64,000 nucleotides of DNA from Pseudomonas hormoni (GCF_018502625.1 NZ_CP075566.1:3272001-3336000); one strand, 5' to 3'. Counted from the first letter of the stretch, positions 33,470-46,989 are shown. Program-made: numbers and translations. Notes: generated from the sequence alone by a model not told the origin.

Positions 33470-33801
33470 ATTCACTGACCGTCGGCGCCCGCGCCATCGA
33501 GCTGGACAAGGATGGCTTCCTGGTTGAACTGAGCGACTGGTCCGCCGAAGTAGCCAGCGCCCTCGCCGCCGCCGAAGACATCGAGTTGAGCCCTGACCAT
33601 TGGGAAATCCTCGAACTGCTGCGCAGCTTCTACGCCGAATTCCAACTGTCCCCGGCGACACGCCCGCTGATCAAGTACACCGCTTTGAAGCTCGGCCCGC
33701 TAAAAGGCAACAGCCTGCACCTGAACCGACTGTTCAAAGGCACCCCTGCCAAACTCGCCGCGAAACTGGCGGGCCTGCCCAAACCGACGAACTGCTTATG
33801 A
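33466..33801 (+). CDS. tusE: Sulfur relay protein TusE (DsrC family)
   Basis: 111 residues from the ATG at 33466. The invariant penultimate cysteine (KPTNCL) accepts persulfide from TusD and gives it to MnmA; the second cysteine of true DsrC is absent, as in TusE. GFLVELSDWSAEVA and the segment SPDHWEILELLRSFY are diagnostic. The stop overlaps the ybiB start (ATGA). mnmA, its client, lies 21 kb away at 54929. Confidence 0.95.
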   Translation: MNSLTVGARAIELDKDGFLVELSDWSAEVASALAAAEDIELSPDHWEILELLRSFYAEFQLSPATRPLIKYTALKLGPLKGNSLHLNRLFKGTPAKLAAKLAGLPKPTNCL

Positions 33802-34799
33802 CCGACTACCCAGCGCTGACCCTCGAAACGCCCGCCGAACACCCGTTCGCCCAATTCGTGCGGATCCTTGGCAAAGGCAAGCGTGGCGCCCGGGACCTGA
33901 CCCGGCAAGAAGCCCGCGAAGCCATGGGCATGGTGCTCGACGACAAGGTCGAGGACACCCAGCTCGGCGCCTTTCTGATGCTGTTGCGGCACAAGGAAGA
34001 AAGCGCCGAAGAGATGGCCGGGTTCACCGAAGCCTTGCGTGAACGTTTGCAGGCACCGGCATTGAATGTCGATCTGGACTGGCCGACCTACGCCGGCAAG
34101 AAGCGTCATTTGCCGTGGTATCTGCTGGCAGCCAAGTGCCTGGCGCAGAACGGCGTGCGGATTTTCATGCACGGCGGTGGCGCGCACACCGCCGGGCGGC
34201 TGTACAGCGAGCAACTGCTGGACGAGTTGAACATCCCGCTGTGCCGCAACTGGCAACAGGTCGGTTCGGCCCTCGACAATGGCGGCCTGGCGTTCATGCC
34301 GCTGGTGGATTGGGCACCGCAACTGCAACGGATGATCGACCTGCGCAACACCCTCGGCCTGCGTTCTCCGATCCATTCCCTGGCGCGCATTCTCAACCCG
34401 TTGAACGCTCGCTGTGGCCTGCAAAGCATTTTCCACCCCGGTTATCAGGCGGTGCACCGTGATGCCAGCGGTTTGCTCGGCGACACGGCGATTGTGGTCA
34501 AGGGTGATGGCGGCGAGATCGAGATCAACCCGGACGCCGACAGCCACCTGTATGGCACCACCGGCGGCGAGAGCTGGGACGAGGAATGGCCGCAGCTGTC
34601 GAGCCAGCGCCACGTCAAGCCCGCCTCGCTCGACCCCGAGCATTTGAAAGCTGTTTGGCGTGGCGACGTAGTCGACAGCTACCCGCAAATGGCGCTGATC
34701 GCGACCATGGCCCTCGCCTTGCGCGGCCTCGGCCAGACTCGCGAGCAAGCCTTCGAAACCGCCCGGCAGTATTGGGACGCTCGGGATAGATCGATTTAA
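33798..34799 (+). CDS. ybiB: YbiB/TrpD2-type glycosyl transferase family protein
   Basis: 333 residues. It has the fold of anthranilate phosphoribosyltransferase (glycosyl transferase family 3) with MHGGGAHTAGR in place of the usual phosphate loop, and LRNTLGLRSPIHSLARILNP, diagnostic of YbiB. E. coli YbiB binds nucleic acid and has no tryptophan role. Its fixed position behind tusE in pseudomonads hints at a link with tRNA or DNA metabolism. The start overlaps the tusE stop by four bases. Confidence 0.9.
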   Translation: MTDYPALTLETPAEHPFAQFVRILGKGKRGARDLTRQEAREAMGMVLDDKVEDTQLGAFLMLLRHKEESAEEMAGFTEALRERLQAPALNVDLDWPTYAGKKRHLPWYLLAAKCLAQNGVRIFMHGGGAHTAGRLYSEQLLDELNIPLCRNWQQVGSALDNGGLAFMPLVDWAPQLQRMIDLRNTLGLRSPIHSLARILNPLNARCGLQSIFHPGYQAVHRDASGLLGDTAIVVKGDGGEIEINPDADSHLYGTTGGESWDEEWPQLSSQRHVKPASLDPEHLKAVWRGDVVDSYPQMALIATMALALRGLGQTREQAFETARQYWDARDRSI

Positions 34800-34839
34800 C
34801 CGATCATAATCCTTCAAGCTTTGCGCTTTTTTATCGAAC

Positions 34840-34883
34840 CTATCGGAATAGACTCCTCTCCAACGCTTATCGGTTGAGGAGTC
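34840..34883 (+). promoter_or_regulatory. yqjG leader: CTAT-N4-ATAG site and ribosome-site hairpin
   Basis: CTATCGGAATAG (34840-34851) is a small inverted repeat of LysR-site type. Next to it GACTCCTC (34851-34858) pairs with GAGGAGTC (34876-34883). The right arm contains the GAGGAG ribosome site, 8 bases before the yqjG ATG, so the hairpin could hide it. Confidence 0.45.
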
Positions 34884-34889
34884 TCGAAC

Positions 34890-35891
34890 ATGGGTTTGTT
34901 AGTTGAAGGTCGCTGGCATGACCAGTGGTACGAAAGCAGCAAGGACGGCGCGTTCCAGCGTGAACAGGCACAACGTCGCAACTGGCTGACCGCCGACGGC
35001 AAGCCTGGCCCGACCGGTGTCGGTGGCTTTGCGGCCGAAGCAGGTCGCTATCATTTGTACGTGTCCCTTGCCTGTCCATGGGCGCATCGCACGTTGATCC
35101 TGCGCAAACTCAAAGGCCTCGAAAGCCTGATCGACGTGTCGGTGGTCAGCTGGTTGATGCTGGAAAACGGCTGGACCTTCGACCAGAACCTTGGCTCGAC
35201 CGGCGACAAGCTCGATCACTTCGACTTCATGCACCAGCGCTACACCGCGGATACCGCCGACTACACCGGCCGCGTCACCGTGCCGGTGCTTTGGGACAAA
35301 CAGCAGAATCGCATCGTCAACAACGAGTCGGCGGAGATCATCCGCATGTTCAACAGTGCCTTCGATGACCTGACCGGTAATGACCTGGACTTTTATCCGG
35401 CGCCACTGCGGGGCGAGATTGATGCGCTGAACGAACGGATTTATCCGGCGGTGAACAACGGTGTGTACCGCGCCGGGTTTGCCACGTCGCAGAAGGCTTA
35501 TGAAGAGGCATTCGATGAAGTGTTTGCCGAGCTGGATCGACTGGAAGCGTTGTTAGATGCCAATCGTTATTTGGTGGGTGAATACCTGACCGAAGCGGAC
35601 ATTCGACTGTTCACCACGCTGATTCGCTTTGATGCGGTGTACCACGGGCACTTCAAGTGCAACCTGCGACGGATTGCCGATTATCCGAACCTGTCGAACT
35701 GGCTGCGCGAGATTTATCAGTGGCCGGGGATTGCCGAGACGGTGGATTTCACCCACATCAAAAATCACTATTACGGCAGTCACAAGACCATCAACCCGAC
35801 GGGTATCGTGCCGAAAGGGCCGGAGCAGGATTTCAGCGCTGCCCATGATAGGGCGCGGTTGAGCGGGAAAGGGGTCTGGCGCAGGGCTTGA
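34890..35891 (+). CDS. yqjG: Glutathionyl-hydroquinone reductase (Xi-class glutathione transferase)
   Basis: 333 residues, the usual length. The catalytic cysteine is Cys62 in SLACPWAHRTLI, the hallmark of ECM4/YqjG proteins, which reduce glutathionyl-hydroquinones by a thiol rather than forming conjugates. PVLWDKQQNRIVNNESAEII gives the glutathione-binding segment. The gene is monocistronic with its own leader structure. The regulator could be an unlinked LysR protein. Confidence 0.93.
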   Translation: MGLLVEGRWHDQWYESSKDGAFQREQAQRRNWLTADGKPGPTGVGGFAAEAGRYHLYVSLACPWAHRTLILRKLKGLESLIDVSVVSWLMLENGWTFDQNLGSTGDKLDHFDFMHQRYTADTADYTGRVTVPVLWDKQQNRIVNNESAEIIRMFNSAFDDLTGNDLDFYPAPLRGEIDALNERIYPAVNNGVYRAGFATSQKAYEEAFDEVFAELDRLEALLDANRYLVGEYLTEADIRLFTTLIRFDAVYHGHFKCNLRRIADYPNLSNWLREIYQWPGIAETVDFTHIKNHYYGSHKTINPTGIVPKGPEQDFSAAHDRARLSGKGVWRRA

Positions 35892-35910
35892 GATGTTTGC
35901 AGGTTTTGAG

Positions 35911-36012
35911 GGCCCCATCGCTGGCAAGCCAGCTCCCACAGGGTTTTGGGTGATGCCAAAGATTGCAGCTTCACCAAAAAACCTGTGGGAGCTGGCTTGC
36001 CAGCGATGGGGA
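35911..36012. repeat. REP doublet, GTGGGAGCTGGCTTGCCAGC class
   Basis: GGCCCCATCGCTGGCAAGCC and its complement are about 50 bases apart, between the convergent yqjG and cysG genes. Confidence 0.87.
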
Positions 36013-36023
36013 CAATGCAGTGC

Positions 36024-37418
36024 TCAGACTTGTGATTGAGCCCCTTCAAACCACGCCAGTTTCTCGCGCAGTTGCACCACTTCCCCAACAATCACCAGCG
36101 TCGGCGCATGCACTTCATGCTCCGCCACCAGCCGTGGAAGATCGGCCAGGGTGCCGGTAAATACCCGCTGATTGACCGTGGTGCCCTGCTGGATCAACGC
36201 CGCCGGGGTATCCGCTCCGCGACCATGCTTGATCAACTGCTCGCAGATGATCGGCAAGCCCACCAGCCCCATGTAAAACACCAGGGTTTGCGCCGGTGCG
36301 ACCAGATCGGCCCATGGCAAATCGGTGGAGCCGTCCTTCAAGTGGCCGGTAACGAATCGCACCGACTGCGCGTAATCGCGGTGGGTCAGCGGAATCCCGG
36401 CATACGCCGCGCAACCGCTGGCCGCCGTGATCCCCGGCACGACCTGGAACGGGATGCCATGGGCCGCCAGCTCTTCGATCTCTTCACCGCCACGGCCGAA
36501 GATGAACGGATCACCGCCCTTCAACCGCACGACACGCTTGCCCTGTTTGGCCAGATCCACCAATTGCTGATTGATCTGATCCTGCGGCACGGCGTGATCG
36601 GCGCGACGCTTGCCGACGTAGACCCGCTCGGCATCGCGACGGCATAACTCCAGAATCGCCGGCGCCACCAGACGGTCATACAGCACCACATCGGCTTGCT
36701 GCATCAGGCGCAAGGCGCGGAAGGTCAGCAGATCGGGATCACCCGGCCCCGCACCCACCAAATAGACTTCGCCAGTAGCGACAGGCGCTTCGCCATCGAT
36801 TTTTGCCTGCAACAGACGCTCGGCTTCGGCGCCCTGCCCGGCCAGTTGCCGGTCGGCAATCGGGCCCTGGAACACCTCTTCCCAGAACGCACGGCGCTGC
36901 TGTACATCCGGGAACAGACCTTTGACCTGGTTGCGAAAACGCGCCGCCAGCCCGGCCAGTTGACCGTATGTTGAAGGAATCCAGGTTTCGATTTTCGCGC
37001 GGATCAGACGCGCCAGCACCGGCGCATCGCCGCCGCTGGACACGGCGATGATCAGCGGCGAACGGTCGACGATGGCCGGGAAGATCACGCTGCACAGCGC
37101 AGGCGCATCCACCACATTGACTGGCACGCAACGCCGATGGGCATCGGCGGACACCTGCGCGTTCAGCGGTTCATCGTCGGTGGCGGCGATGATCAGCCCG
37201 CAACCCTGCAGATCCGCTTCGACGTAGCCACGCAACAGGCACTCGCCACCGCTGCCGGCAACCAGCTCACGCAGTTGCGGTTCGATTTCAGGCGCGACCA
37301 CCCGCAGCAGCGCACCGGCATCGGCCAGCAGGCGGGATTTGCGCAAGGCAATCTCCCCCCCGCCGACGACCAACACACGACTGCCGCGAAGGTTATGAAA
37401 CAGCGGCAGATAGTCCAT
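36024..37418 (-). CDS. cysG: Siroheme synthase
   Basis: 464 residues, the full trifunctional length. The N-terminal part (about 1-150) is the NAD-dependent precorrin-2 dehydrogenase/ferrochelatase, with [17 protein letters not shown]. The C-terminal part is the SAM uroporphyrinogen III methyltransferase, with [19 protein letters not shown] and [18 protein letters not shown]. It makes siroheme for sulfite and nitrite reductases. It sits downstream of serS without a gap, so the two are likely co-transcribed. Confidence 0.96.
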   Translation of the reverse strand: MDYLPLFHNLRGSRVLVVGGGEIALRKSRLLADAGALLRVVAPEIEPQLRELVAGSGGECLLRGYVEADLQGCGLIIAATDDEPLNAQVSADAHRRCVPVNVVDAPALCSVIFPAIVDRSPLIIAVSSGGDAPVLARLIRAKIETWIPSTYGQLAGLAARFRNQVKGLFPDVQQRRAFWEEVFQGPIADRQLAGQGAEAERLLQAKIDGEAPVATGEVYLVGAGPGDPDLLTFRALRLMQQADVVLYDRLVAPAILELCRRDAERVYVGKRRADHAVPQDQINQQLVDLAKQGKRVVRLKGGDPFIFGRGGEEIEELAAHGIPFQVVPGITAASGCAAYAGIPLTHRDYAQSVRFVTGHLKDGSTDLPWADLVAPAQTLVFYMGLVGLPIICEQLIKHGRGADTPAALIQQGTTVNQRVFTGTLADLPRLVAEHEVHAPTLVIVGEVVQLREKLAWFEGAQSQV

Positions 37419-38711
<1,293 letters not shown>

Positions 38712-38714
38712 TTA

Positions 38715-39089
38715 TCAAAGTTTGGTCAAGGACAGGCCAGCCCAGGTGGCGAGCAGCCCGCCGAATACGCTGATGCCCGCATAGACTATAGCCAGCGGCA
38801 TTTGCCCCGTTTCCAGCAGGCGCACCGTATCCAGTGAAAAGGATGAAAAAGTCGTCAGCCCCCCGAGGAAGCCGACCATCAACCCGGCACGCACCTCGAT
38901 CGGTACTTCCGGGCGTATCAAAAACAGACCGTATAGAACGCCGATCAGCAAACAGCCCACGATATTAACGGCCAGCGTCGCGGTATAGAAGTGCCGCGGC
39001 CAATTAGCGTTGATCCAGTTACCTGTGGCGAAGCGCAACAACGTGCCGGCAACACCGCCGACGGAAACCGCAACGATCAATGGAAGCAC
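38715..39089 (-). CDS. crcB: Fluoride exporter
   Basis: 124 residues, with a GTG start overlapping the rarA stop (TAGTG). Four hydrophobic segments and [13 protein letters not shown], the conserved Fluc motif with the Phe/Thr/Ser that line the fluoride pore, are visible. GNWINANWP near the start is also typical. No fluoride riboswitch was seen upstream, since it lies inside the rarA operon. Confidence 0.94.
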   Translation of the reverse strand: MLPLIVAVSVGGVAGTLLRFATGNWINANWPRHFYTATLAVNIVGCLLIGVLYGLFLIRPEVPIEVRAGLMVGFLGGLTTFSSFSLDTVRLLETGQMPLAIVYAGISVFGGLLATWAGLSLTKL

Positions 39090-40411
39090 TATTTTCTCCG
39101 CTGTCGGGGGCTGAGACGGTCCAGTTGCGCAAGGTGTTTGAGTTTCTCGCCGATCTTCAGCTCCAGGCCACGCGGCACCGGCTGATAGAACGGTTGTGGC
39201 TCAAGCTCTTCCGGGAAGTAATCCTCGCCAGCGGCGTAGGCATCCGGTTCATCGTGGGCATAACGGTATTCGTCGCCATAACCCAATTGTTTCATCAGCT
39301 TGGTCGGCGCGTTGCGCAGGTGCAACGGCACTTCCAGCGAACCATGTTCGGTGGCGCTGCGCATGGCCGCCTTGAAACCCATGTACACCGCGTTGCTTTT
39401 CGGCGCGCAAGCCAGATAAGTGATGGCCTGGGCTACTGCCAGTTCGCCTTCGGGACTGCCGAGTCGCTCCTGCACTTCCCACGCCGCCAGGCACAGGCTC
39501 AATGCGCGCGGATCCGCGTTGCCGATGTCTTCGCTGGCCATGCGCACCACGCGCCGGGCCAGGTACAGCGGATCGCAACCGCCGTCGATCATCCGCGCGA
39601 ACCAGTACAGCGCGCCGTCCGGGTTGGAACCGCGCACCGATTTATGCAGCGCGGAAATCTGGTCGTAGAACGCTTCGCCGCCCTTGTCGAAACGCCGGCG
39701 GGTATCGCCCAAAAGACTTTGCAGCAGATCGACGCCGATCTCGCTGTTGTCTTCGGCGAGGTCCGAGGCGTTTTCCAGCAGGTTGAGCAAGCGCCGGCCA
39801 TCGCCATCGGCGGCAGACAACAGCATCAGAAAACCTTCATCACTGAGGGTCAGTTGCCGTTTGCCCAGGCCACGCTCTTCAGTCAGCGCGCGGTGCACCA
39901 GCTTGCGCAGGGCCGCTTCGTCGAGGCTTTTGAGCACGTAGACGCGTGCTCGGGAGAGCAACGCGTTGTTGAGTTCGAACGAGGGGTTTTCCGTGGTCGC
40001 GCCGATGAAAATCAGCGTGCCGTCTTCAACGTACGGCAGAAACGCATCCTGCTGCGACTTGTTGAAACGATGCACTTCGTCGACGAACAGGATGGTGCGC
40101 TTGCCGTACTGACCGGCCTGCTGCTTGGCGATTTCCACCGCCTGGCGAATTTCCTTCACGCCGGCCAGGACTGCCGAGACCGTTTCGAAGTGCGCATCCG
40201 AGACTTCCGCCAGCAACCGCGCCAGTGTGGTTTTGCCCACGCCCGGCGGGCCCCAGAAAATCATCGAGTGCAGGGCACCCTGCTCGAGCGCTTCGCGCAA
40301 AGGCTTGCCGCGAGCGAGCACGTGTTCCTGACCGACGTACTCATCCAGATTGGCTGCGCGCAAACGGGCGGCCAAGGGCTGGGAGATCGGGGCGCTGCGA
40401 AACAGGTCCAT
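39089..40411 (-). CDS. rarA: Replication-associated recombination protein A (RarA/MgsA AAA ATPase)
   Basis: 440 residues from the ATG at 40411. The N-terminal AAA domain has Walker [12 protein letters not shown] and Walker B FVDEVHRF. The C-terminal half is the DnaX-like tetramerisation region. RarA/MgsA acts at stalled replication forks with SSB. It heads the operon rarA-crcB-serS-cysG. lolA lies upstream across a REP doublet and may be separate. Confidence 0.95.
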   Translation of the reverse strand: MDLFRSAPISQPLAARLRAANLDEYVGQEHVLARGKPLREALEQGALHSMIFWGPPGVGKTTLARLLAEVSDAHFETVSAVLAGVKEIRQAVEIAKQQAGQYGKRTILFVDEVHRFNKSQQDAFLPYVEDGTLIFIGATTENPSFELNNALLSRARVYVLKSLDEAALRKLVHRALTEERGLGKRQLTLSDEGFLMLLSAADGDGRRLLNLLENASDLAEDNSEIGVDLLQSLLGDTRRRFDKGGEAFYDQISALHKSVRGSNPDGALYWFARMIDGGCDPLYLARRVVRMASEDIGNADPRALSLCLAAWEVQERLGSPEGELAVAQAITYLACAPKSNAVYMGFKAAMRSATEHGSLEVPLHLRNAPTKLMKQLGYGDEYRYAHDEPDAYAAGEDYFPEELEPQPFYQPVPRGLELKIGEKLKHLAQLDRLSPRQRRK

Positions 40412-40468
40412 CACTGCTTTTCTAAAACCTCTTATTCCAGATGCCAATCAGCCAAGCATGTCATCAAT

Positions 40469-40576
40469 CTGTGGCGAGGGAGCTTGCTCCCGCTGGGTTG
40501 CGAAGCGGCCCCTCTTTTTAACTGAAAAGAAGGGGACTGCTGCGCAGTCCAGCGGGAGCAAGCTCCCTCGCCACAG
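40469..40576. repeat. REP doublet, TGTGGCGAGGGAGCTTGCTC class
   Basis: CTGTGGCGAGGGAGCTTGC and its complement flank an inner imperfect hairpin (GGCCCCTCTT.../AAGGGGAC...), in the lolA-rarA gap. Confidence 0.87.
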
Positions 40577-40602
40577 AAGCCCGTTTCCACAGGTTCGGCG
40601 TT

Positions 40603-41226
40603 TTACTCTTGGATCACGTCCGCCCCTTTAGGGATGTCGAACTTGAACTTGGACGCCGGGATCGGCTCGTTGGCCTTCACGCCGGTGAACAGGATGTTGG
40701 TGCGCTGACCGACGCTGTCGATCAATTGCATGTCATTGACCAGCCCATTGCGGAACGACAGGCGCAGGCTGTCGAACAGGGTGTCCTTGGTTTTCGGCTT
40801 CAAGGTGAAGTCGATCACGCCGCCGGCTTCCTTGGCGCTGATGGCGAAGCTCTGGCTGATCTTGGACACGTCACCGGACAGCAGCAACGCCGGCGTCTGG
40901 CTCAGGCGCAGATCAAGCGTCTTGATGGTGGCCTGCTCCAGGTCCGGGTCCCACAGCGTGACCTTCTTGCCGTCGGAAACCACGACTTGCTCGGCCGGCG
41001 CATCGGTGTGCCAGTAAAACAGGCCTGGACGCTGCAGCGACATTTCACCGGCCGTTTCCTGCAGCTGGGTACCGCTGCCATCGAGGGTCAACTGCGAGAA
41101 GCGTGCGGTCAGGGTCTGGGATTTTTCCAGCAGTTGGGTCAGACGCGCCACGTCCTTGTCATCGGCGTGGGCCGAGAGCGTGGTCAAAGCCAGTACCGGC
41201 AGCAACAGCATGCGGATAAGACGCAT
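40603..41226 (-). CDS. lolA: Outer-membrane lipoprotein chaperone LolA
   Basis: 207 residues with a cleavable signal peptide ([10 protein letters not shown]), so a periplasmic protein. [20 protein letters not shown] and [16 protein letters not shown] match the LolA half-barrel that carries lipoproteins from LolCDE to LolB. It follows ftsK with an 80-base gap on the same strand, the usual order ftsK-lolA-rarA. Confidence 0.95.
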   Translation of the reverse strand: MRLIRMLLLPVLALTTLSAHADDKDVARLTQLLEKSQTLTARFSQLTLDGSGTQLQETAGEMSLQRPGLFYWHTDAPAEQVVVSDGKKVTLWDPDLEQATIKTLDLRLSQTPALLLSGDVSKISQSFAISAKEAGGVIDFTLKPKTKDTLFDSLRLSFRNGLVNDMQLIDSVGQRTNILFTGVKANEPIPASKFKFDIPKGADVIQE

Positions 41227-41306
41227 GGGAGTCCTCTTAACATTCGTGGGGAGTGCGATGACGCATCACTGTGCCATCGCTTTTCAATTCAAGGCATCAA
41301 ATCAAA

Positions 41307-43715
41307 TCAGTCGCGTACCGGGCCAGGCGCCAGGACTTCACGGGAACCGTTGGTGTTCATGGACGTCACGACCCCGGCCATTTCCATGGCTTCGATCATG
41401 CGTGCGGCGCGGTTGTAGCCGATTTTCAGCTTGCGCTGAACCGCGGAGATGGACGCACGACGGCTTTCCAGGACGAACTGTACCGCTTCGTCGTAGAGCG
41501 CATCGGTTTCGGCATCGTCATCACCGCCACCGCCGCCATTCTCAAAGCCGCTGCCGGCTTCTTCGACACCGGCCAGGATCTCGTCGTTGTATTCCGGCGC
41601 ACCGCGCAGCTTCCAGGCTTCAACCACCCGGTGAACCTCGTCATCGGACACGAACGCGCCGTGAACCCGAATCGGCAGACTGGTGCCCGGCGGCATGTAG
41701 AGCATGTCACCGTGGCCCAACAGTTGCTCGGCACCGCCCTGGTCGATGATGGTCCGCGAATCGATCTTGCTCGACACCTGGAACGCCATACGCGTCGGAA
41801 TGTTCGCCTTGATCAGACCGGTGATCACGTCAACCGACGGACGCTGGGTCGCGAGGATCAAGTGGATACCGGCCGCTCGGGCCTTCTGGGCGATACGGGC
41901 AATCAGCTCTTCAACCTTCTTGCCAACGATCATCATCATGTCGGCAAATTCGTCGACGACCACAACGATGGTCGGCAGCTTGGTCAGCAGCGGAGCTTCG
42001 TCGTGAATGCTTTCGCGCTTGTACAAAGGGTCGGTCAGCGGCGTTCCGGCGTCCTGGGCTTCCTTGACCTTGGCGTTGAAGCCCGACAGGTTGCGCACGC
42101 CCATCTTCGCCATCAGTTTGTAGCGACGCTCCATCTCCGCCACGCTCCAGCGCAGGGCGTTGGCCGCGTCCTTCATGTCGGTCACGACCGGGCACAGCAG
42201 GTGCGGAATGCCTTCGTAGATCGACAGCTCAAGCATTTTCGGGTCGATCATGATCAGCTTGGCGTCTTCCGGGCCGGACTTGAACAGGATCGACAGGATC
42301 ATCGCGTTCACACCCACCGACTTACCGGAACCGGTCGTACCGGCCACCAGCAAGTGCGGCATTTTCGCCAGGTCGGTGATGACCGGCTTGCCGCCGATGT
42401 CGTGGCCCAGGGCCAGGGTCACCGGGGATTTGAAGTTGTCGTACTCAGGCGTCGACAGCACTTCGGAGAAGCGCACGATCTGACGGTCTTCGTTTGGAAT
42501 CTCGATACCGACAGTGGTCTTGCCCGGAATCACTTCCACCACCCGCACGCTGGTCACGGCGAGGGAACGCGCCAGGTCTTTCGCCAGGTTGGAGATGCGG
42601 CTGACCTTGACCCCGGCGGCAGGCTGGATTTCGTAACGGGTAATCACCGGCCCCGGATGAATCGAATCCACCGAGACTTCTACGCCAAATTCCTTGAGCT
42701 TGATTTCCAGCAAATGGCCGACGGCTGCCAGGGATTCAGGCGAGTAATTGAGTTGTTTCTTTTCCGCGGGATCGAGAATCGAGATCGGCGGCAAGGTGCC
42801 TTCGACGGCGCTGTCGACAAACAGTGGCGCCTGTTTCTCTTTTTCTACGCGTTGGCTCGGCGCTGCGGGTTTCGGCGGCGCGGGGGCAATGACGGGCGGC
42901 ACATGCTTCTCGCGGTCCGACATGTGCTTGCTCAGGGCCTGCTCACGTTCGATCAGGCGTTCCTTGACCTTGGCCTGCTCGCGTTTGTCGGTGACGGTCG
43001 GCGCGACCACGTCATGCACGCGATCGTCGACTTCACGCAACTGCGCAACCAGTTGCTTGCGCTCGACACGGGCGGCCCACCAGCGATTGGCCGCACCCTG
43101 GAACAGTTCGAACAGGTCGAGGGTGATCTTGCCGGTGACGTCCATCACCTTGAACCATGACAGGTCGGTGAACACCGTCAGGCCGAACAGGAACAGGGCA
43201 ATGAACAGCAAGGTGCTGCCCTGAATGTTCAGCGCGTTCCGGGCCAGGTCGCCAAGGCTTTCGCCCAGCGCCCCGCCCGCACCGGCCGGCAGACCGGTCG
43301 CGGCATGGAAATGGATATGCGCGAGTGCCGCGCCCGACAGCACCAGGAACACCAGACCGATCAGGCGCCAGGAGAACAGCCAGCCGCTCCACTGCCACGG
43401 TTCGTGGCGTTGACGGAAGATCTGCCAAGCCTTGATCGCCAGCAACAGCGGGAAGATGTAAGCGAAGTAACCCAGCACCATGAACAGGATATCGGCGCTG
43501 TAGGAGCCGACCGGTCCGCCGAAGTTCTGAACATCGTCGATCTTGCTGTTATGGCTCCAGCCCGGATCGTCCTTGCCGTAAGTCAGCAAGGCCATCATCA
43601 GGAACAGGCACAAGCCGCCGATGGCGATCAATGCACCTTCCTTGAGTCGGTAGTGCAAATGCTGGCGCCAAAGCGGAACGACGGCTGGTTTAGGTGCTGC
43701 GGTGGATTTCTTCAA
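41307..43715 (-). CDS. ftsK: DNA translocase FtsK
   Basis: 802 residues from a TTG start (no nearby ATG fits), with AGGA about 11 bases upstream. The N-terminal membrane domain (about 1-190) has four hydrophobic segments. A linker of about 100 charged residues follows, shorter than in E. coli. The motor domain has Walker [13 protein letters not shown] and Walker [13 protein letters not shown]. The C-terminal gamma domain (about 735-802) reads KOPS sequences and activates XerD. It coordinates chromosome segregation with division. Confidence 0.96.
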   Translation of the reverse strand: MKKSTAAPKPAVVPLWRQHLHYRLKEGALIAIGGLCLFLMMALLTYGKDDPGWSHNSKIDDVQNFGGPVGSYSADILFMVLGYFAYIFPLLLAIKAWQIFRQRHEPWQWSGWLFSWRLIGLVFLVLSGAALAHIHFHAATGLPAGAGGALGESLGDLARNALNIQGSTLLFIALFLFGLTVFTDLSWFKVMDVTGKITLDLFELFQGAANRWWAARVERKQLVAQLREVDDRVHDVVAPTVTDKREQAKVKERLIEREQALSKHMSDREKHVPPVIAPAPPKPAAPSQRVEKEKQAPLFVDSAVEGTLPPISILDPAEKKQLNYSPESLAAVGHLLEIKLKEFGVEVSVDSIHPGPVITRYEIQPAAGVKVSRISNLAKDLARSLAVTSVRVVEVIPGKTTVGIEIPNEDRQIVRFSEVLSTPEYDNFKSPVTLALGHDIGGKPVITDLAKMPHLLVAGTTGSGKSVGVNAMILSILFKSGPEDAKLIMIDPKMLELSIYEGIPHLLCPVVTDMKDAANALRWSVAEMERRYKLMAKMGVRNLSGFNAKVKEAQDAGTPLTDPLYKRESIHDEAPLLTKLPTIVVVVDEFADMMMIVGKKVEELIARIAQKARAAGIHLILATQRPSVDVITGLIKANIPTRMAFQVSSKIDSRTIIDQGGAEQLLGHGDMLYMPPGTSLPIRVHGAFVSDDEVHRVVEAWKLRGAPEYNDEILAGVEEAGSGFENGGGGGDDDAETDALYDEAVQFVLESRRASISAVQRKLKIGYNRAARMIEAMEMAGVVTSMNTNGSREVLAPGPVRD

Positions 43716-44970
<1,255 letters not shown>

Positions 44971-45034
44971 CGGCAAACTTCACGGTGGGCGCACCCGCCC
45001 ACCACTGCCCTCCCCTTCTGTAAGCCCGGATGCC

Positions 45035-45715
45035 ATGCTGACTTGGTTACAACGCAATACCCTGACGTTCCCGCCGCTGGAAAAAGCCATGCGTGATCCC
45101 AACGGATTGCTGGCCGCGGGCGGCGATCTGTCCGCCGATCGTCTGATTCAGGCTTATCGCCACGGCTGCTTCCCCTGGTTCTCGGAAGGCCAGCCGATTC
45201 TCTGGTGGTCACCGGATCCGCGCACCGTGCTGTTTCCCGACGAACTGCATGTCTCGCGCAGCCTGAACAAGCTGCTGCGCCAGCAACGCTATCAAGTGAC
45301 CTTTGATCAGGATTTTGCCGCGGTCATTCGCGCGTGTGCCGCGCCGCGGGATTACGCCGACGGGACCTGGATCACCGAAGCCATGCAGAACGCCTACCTC
45401 GCTCTGCACCAGCGTGGCTACGCGCATTCGGTTGAGGTCTGGGACCAGGGTGAACTGGTTGGCGGGCTGTATGGATTAGCGATGGGCCAGCTGTTTTTCG
45501 GCGAGTCCATGTTCAGCCGCGCCGACAATGCCTCCAAATTTGGCTTTGCCACCCTGGTCAAACATCTGAAAGACTCGGGTTTCGTGCTGATCGATTGCCA
45601 GATGCCCACCGACCATTTGCACAGTCTGGGCGCGCGAGCCATTCCTCGTCGTGAATTTGCCCGCTACCTGGCGCAGCATCTGGATCAGCCCAACCGCGCC
45701 AGCTGGGTTTGCTGA
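45035..45715 (+). CDS. aat: Leucyl/phenylalanyl-tRNA--protein transferase
   Basis: 226 residues from the ATG at 45035. [21 protein letters not shown], then [24 protein letters not shown] and [17 protein letters not shown] are the conserved Aat blocks. It adds Leu or Phe to N-terminal Arg/Lys, making primary N-degrons for ClpS/ClpAP. ate follows after 56 bases; clpA and clpS are 1-2 kb downstream on the other strand. Confidence 0.96.
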   Translation: MLTWLQRNTLTFPPLEKAMRDPNGLLAAGGDLSADRLIQAYRHGCFPWFSEGQPILWWSPDPRTVLFPDELHVSRSLNKLLRQQRYQVTFDQDFAAVIRACAAPRDYADGTWITEAMQNAYLALHQRGYAHSVEVWDQGELVGGLYGLAMGQLFFGESMFSRADNASKFGFATLVKHLKDSGFVLIDCQMPTDHLHSLGARAIPRREFARYLAQHLDQPNRASWVC

Positions 45716-45771
45716 GCGACTTTTGCGCCGGTGGCTTACACTTAATTCAAAGCTTATCCCGAGGGTTGATC

Positions 45772-46479
45772 ATGACCGAGTTGGCGCGTTTGAAGTTTTA
45801 TGCCACTCAGCCCCACTCTTGCAGTTATCTGCCCGAGGAGCAGGCCACGACCTTGTTCCTCGACCCTAGTCAGCCCATGGATGTGCATGTCTATGCAGAC
45901 CTGTCTGAAATGGGTTTTCGTCGCAGCGGCGATCATCTTTACCGGCCTCATTGTCAGAATTGCAATGCGTGTGTACCGGCGCGCATCCCCGTGGCGCAAT
46001 TTACGCCCAACCGTCAGCAAAAACGCATTTTCAAGCGCAACGCCGACTTGCAGATACGACCCGCCAAACCCAAGTTCAGCGAAGAATACTTCGACCTGTA
46101 TCAGCGCTACATCGAACAACGGCATGCAGACGGCGACATGTACCCGCCGAGCCGAGACCAGTTCTCGACCTTCCTGGTGCGTGACCTGCCGTTTTCCCGT
46201 TTCTACGAATTTCGCCTGGATAGCCAACTGTTGGCGGTGGCCGTCACCGACTTGCTGCCGAACGGTCTTTCGGCGGTCTACACCTTCTACGAACCCTCTG
46301 AAGAACGACGCAGCCTGGGACGCTACGCGATCCTCTGGCAAATCGCCGAGGCCCAACGGCTGCGGCTGGAAGCGGTCTACCTGGGTTACTGGATCAAAAA
46401 CTGCAAAAAGATGAGCTACAAGACCCAATATCGCCCTATCGAACTGCTGATTAATCAGCGCTGGGTCATCCTGAACTAG
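45772..46479 (+). CDS. ate: Aspartate/glutamate leucyltransferase (arginyltransferase family)
   Basis: 235 residues from the ATG at 45772. Four cysteines in the N-terminal half, notably [12 protein letters not shown], and [20 protein letters not shown] near the end are typical of the bacterial Ate/Bpt family. It leucylates N-terminal Asp and Glu and so extends the N-degron pathway to acidic residues. It sits between aat and infA. The alternative symbol bpt is in use. Confidence 0.93.
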
Positions 46480-46485
46480 AACCCC

Positions 46486-46515
46486 TTGGCTTAAACCCCA
46501 TTTTTCGGGCACAAT
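46486..46515 (+). promoter_or_regulatory. Candidate sigma70 promoter of infA
   Basis: TTGGCT at 46486 and CACAAT at 46510 are separated by 18 bases. They are placed 65 bases upstream of the infA ATG. Confidence 0.45.
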
Positions 46516-46579
46516 GCACGCCGCTTTTGCCTGGCGCAGTTGCACCGGGCCATTCATTGGACACCGAGGGCTTTACTGC

Positions 46580-46798
46580 ATGTCGAAAGAAGACAGCTTC
46601 GAAATGGAAGGCACTGTCGTCGACACCCTGCCCAACACCATGTTTCGCGTGGAGTTGGAAAATGGGCACGTCGTAACCGCGCATATCTCCGGCAAGATGC
46701 GCAAGAACTACATTCGTATTCTTACCGGTGACAAAGTGCGCGTCGAGCTGACGCCCTATGACTTGAGCAAAGGGCGCATCACTTACCGCGCTCGCTAA
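46580..46798 (+). CDS. infA: Translation initiation factor IF-1
   Basis: A 72-residue single S1/OB-fold protein, full length. [19 protein letters not shown] and [12 protein letters not shown] are invariant IF-1 segments. It binds the 30S A-site with IF-2 and IF-3. It has its own candidate promoter and a strong terminator, so it can be expressed independently of ate. Confidence 0.98.
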
Positions 46799-46813
46799 TC
46801 AAGTCAATACAAG

Positions 46814-46839
46814 ACGCCCGGCTTATGCCGGGCGTTTTT
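46814..46839 (+). terminator. Rho-independent terminator after infA
   Basis: The perfect 9-base stem ACGCCCGGC/GCCGGGCGT has a TTAT loop and is followed by TTTT. Confidence 0.92.
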
Positions 46840-46874
46840 GTTTGTCCGGGATTTGACGACCCACACATTGCCAA

Positions 46875-46964
46875 TGTGGGAGCGAGCCTGCTCGCGATAG
46901 CGGTGGATCAGCTTGCATTGATGTTGAATGTGCTGGGCTCATCGCGAGCAGGCTCGCTCCCACA
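46875..46964. repeat. REP doublet, GTGGGAGCGAGCCTGCTCGC class
   Basis: TGTGGGAGCGAGCCTGCTCG and its complement lie between the infA and clpA terminators. Confidence 0.87.
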
Positions 46965-46989
46965 GGGGTGCGGTGTACAAACCCCAGAC

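Noticed and set aside
39000..39200. Fluoride riboswitch upstream of crcB
   Set aside because: crcB starts at the rarA stop inside an operon and no riboswitch fold is apparent there.
41271..43160. 629-codon plus frame opposite ftsK
   Set aside because: Antisense shadow of ftsK with no domain character.
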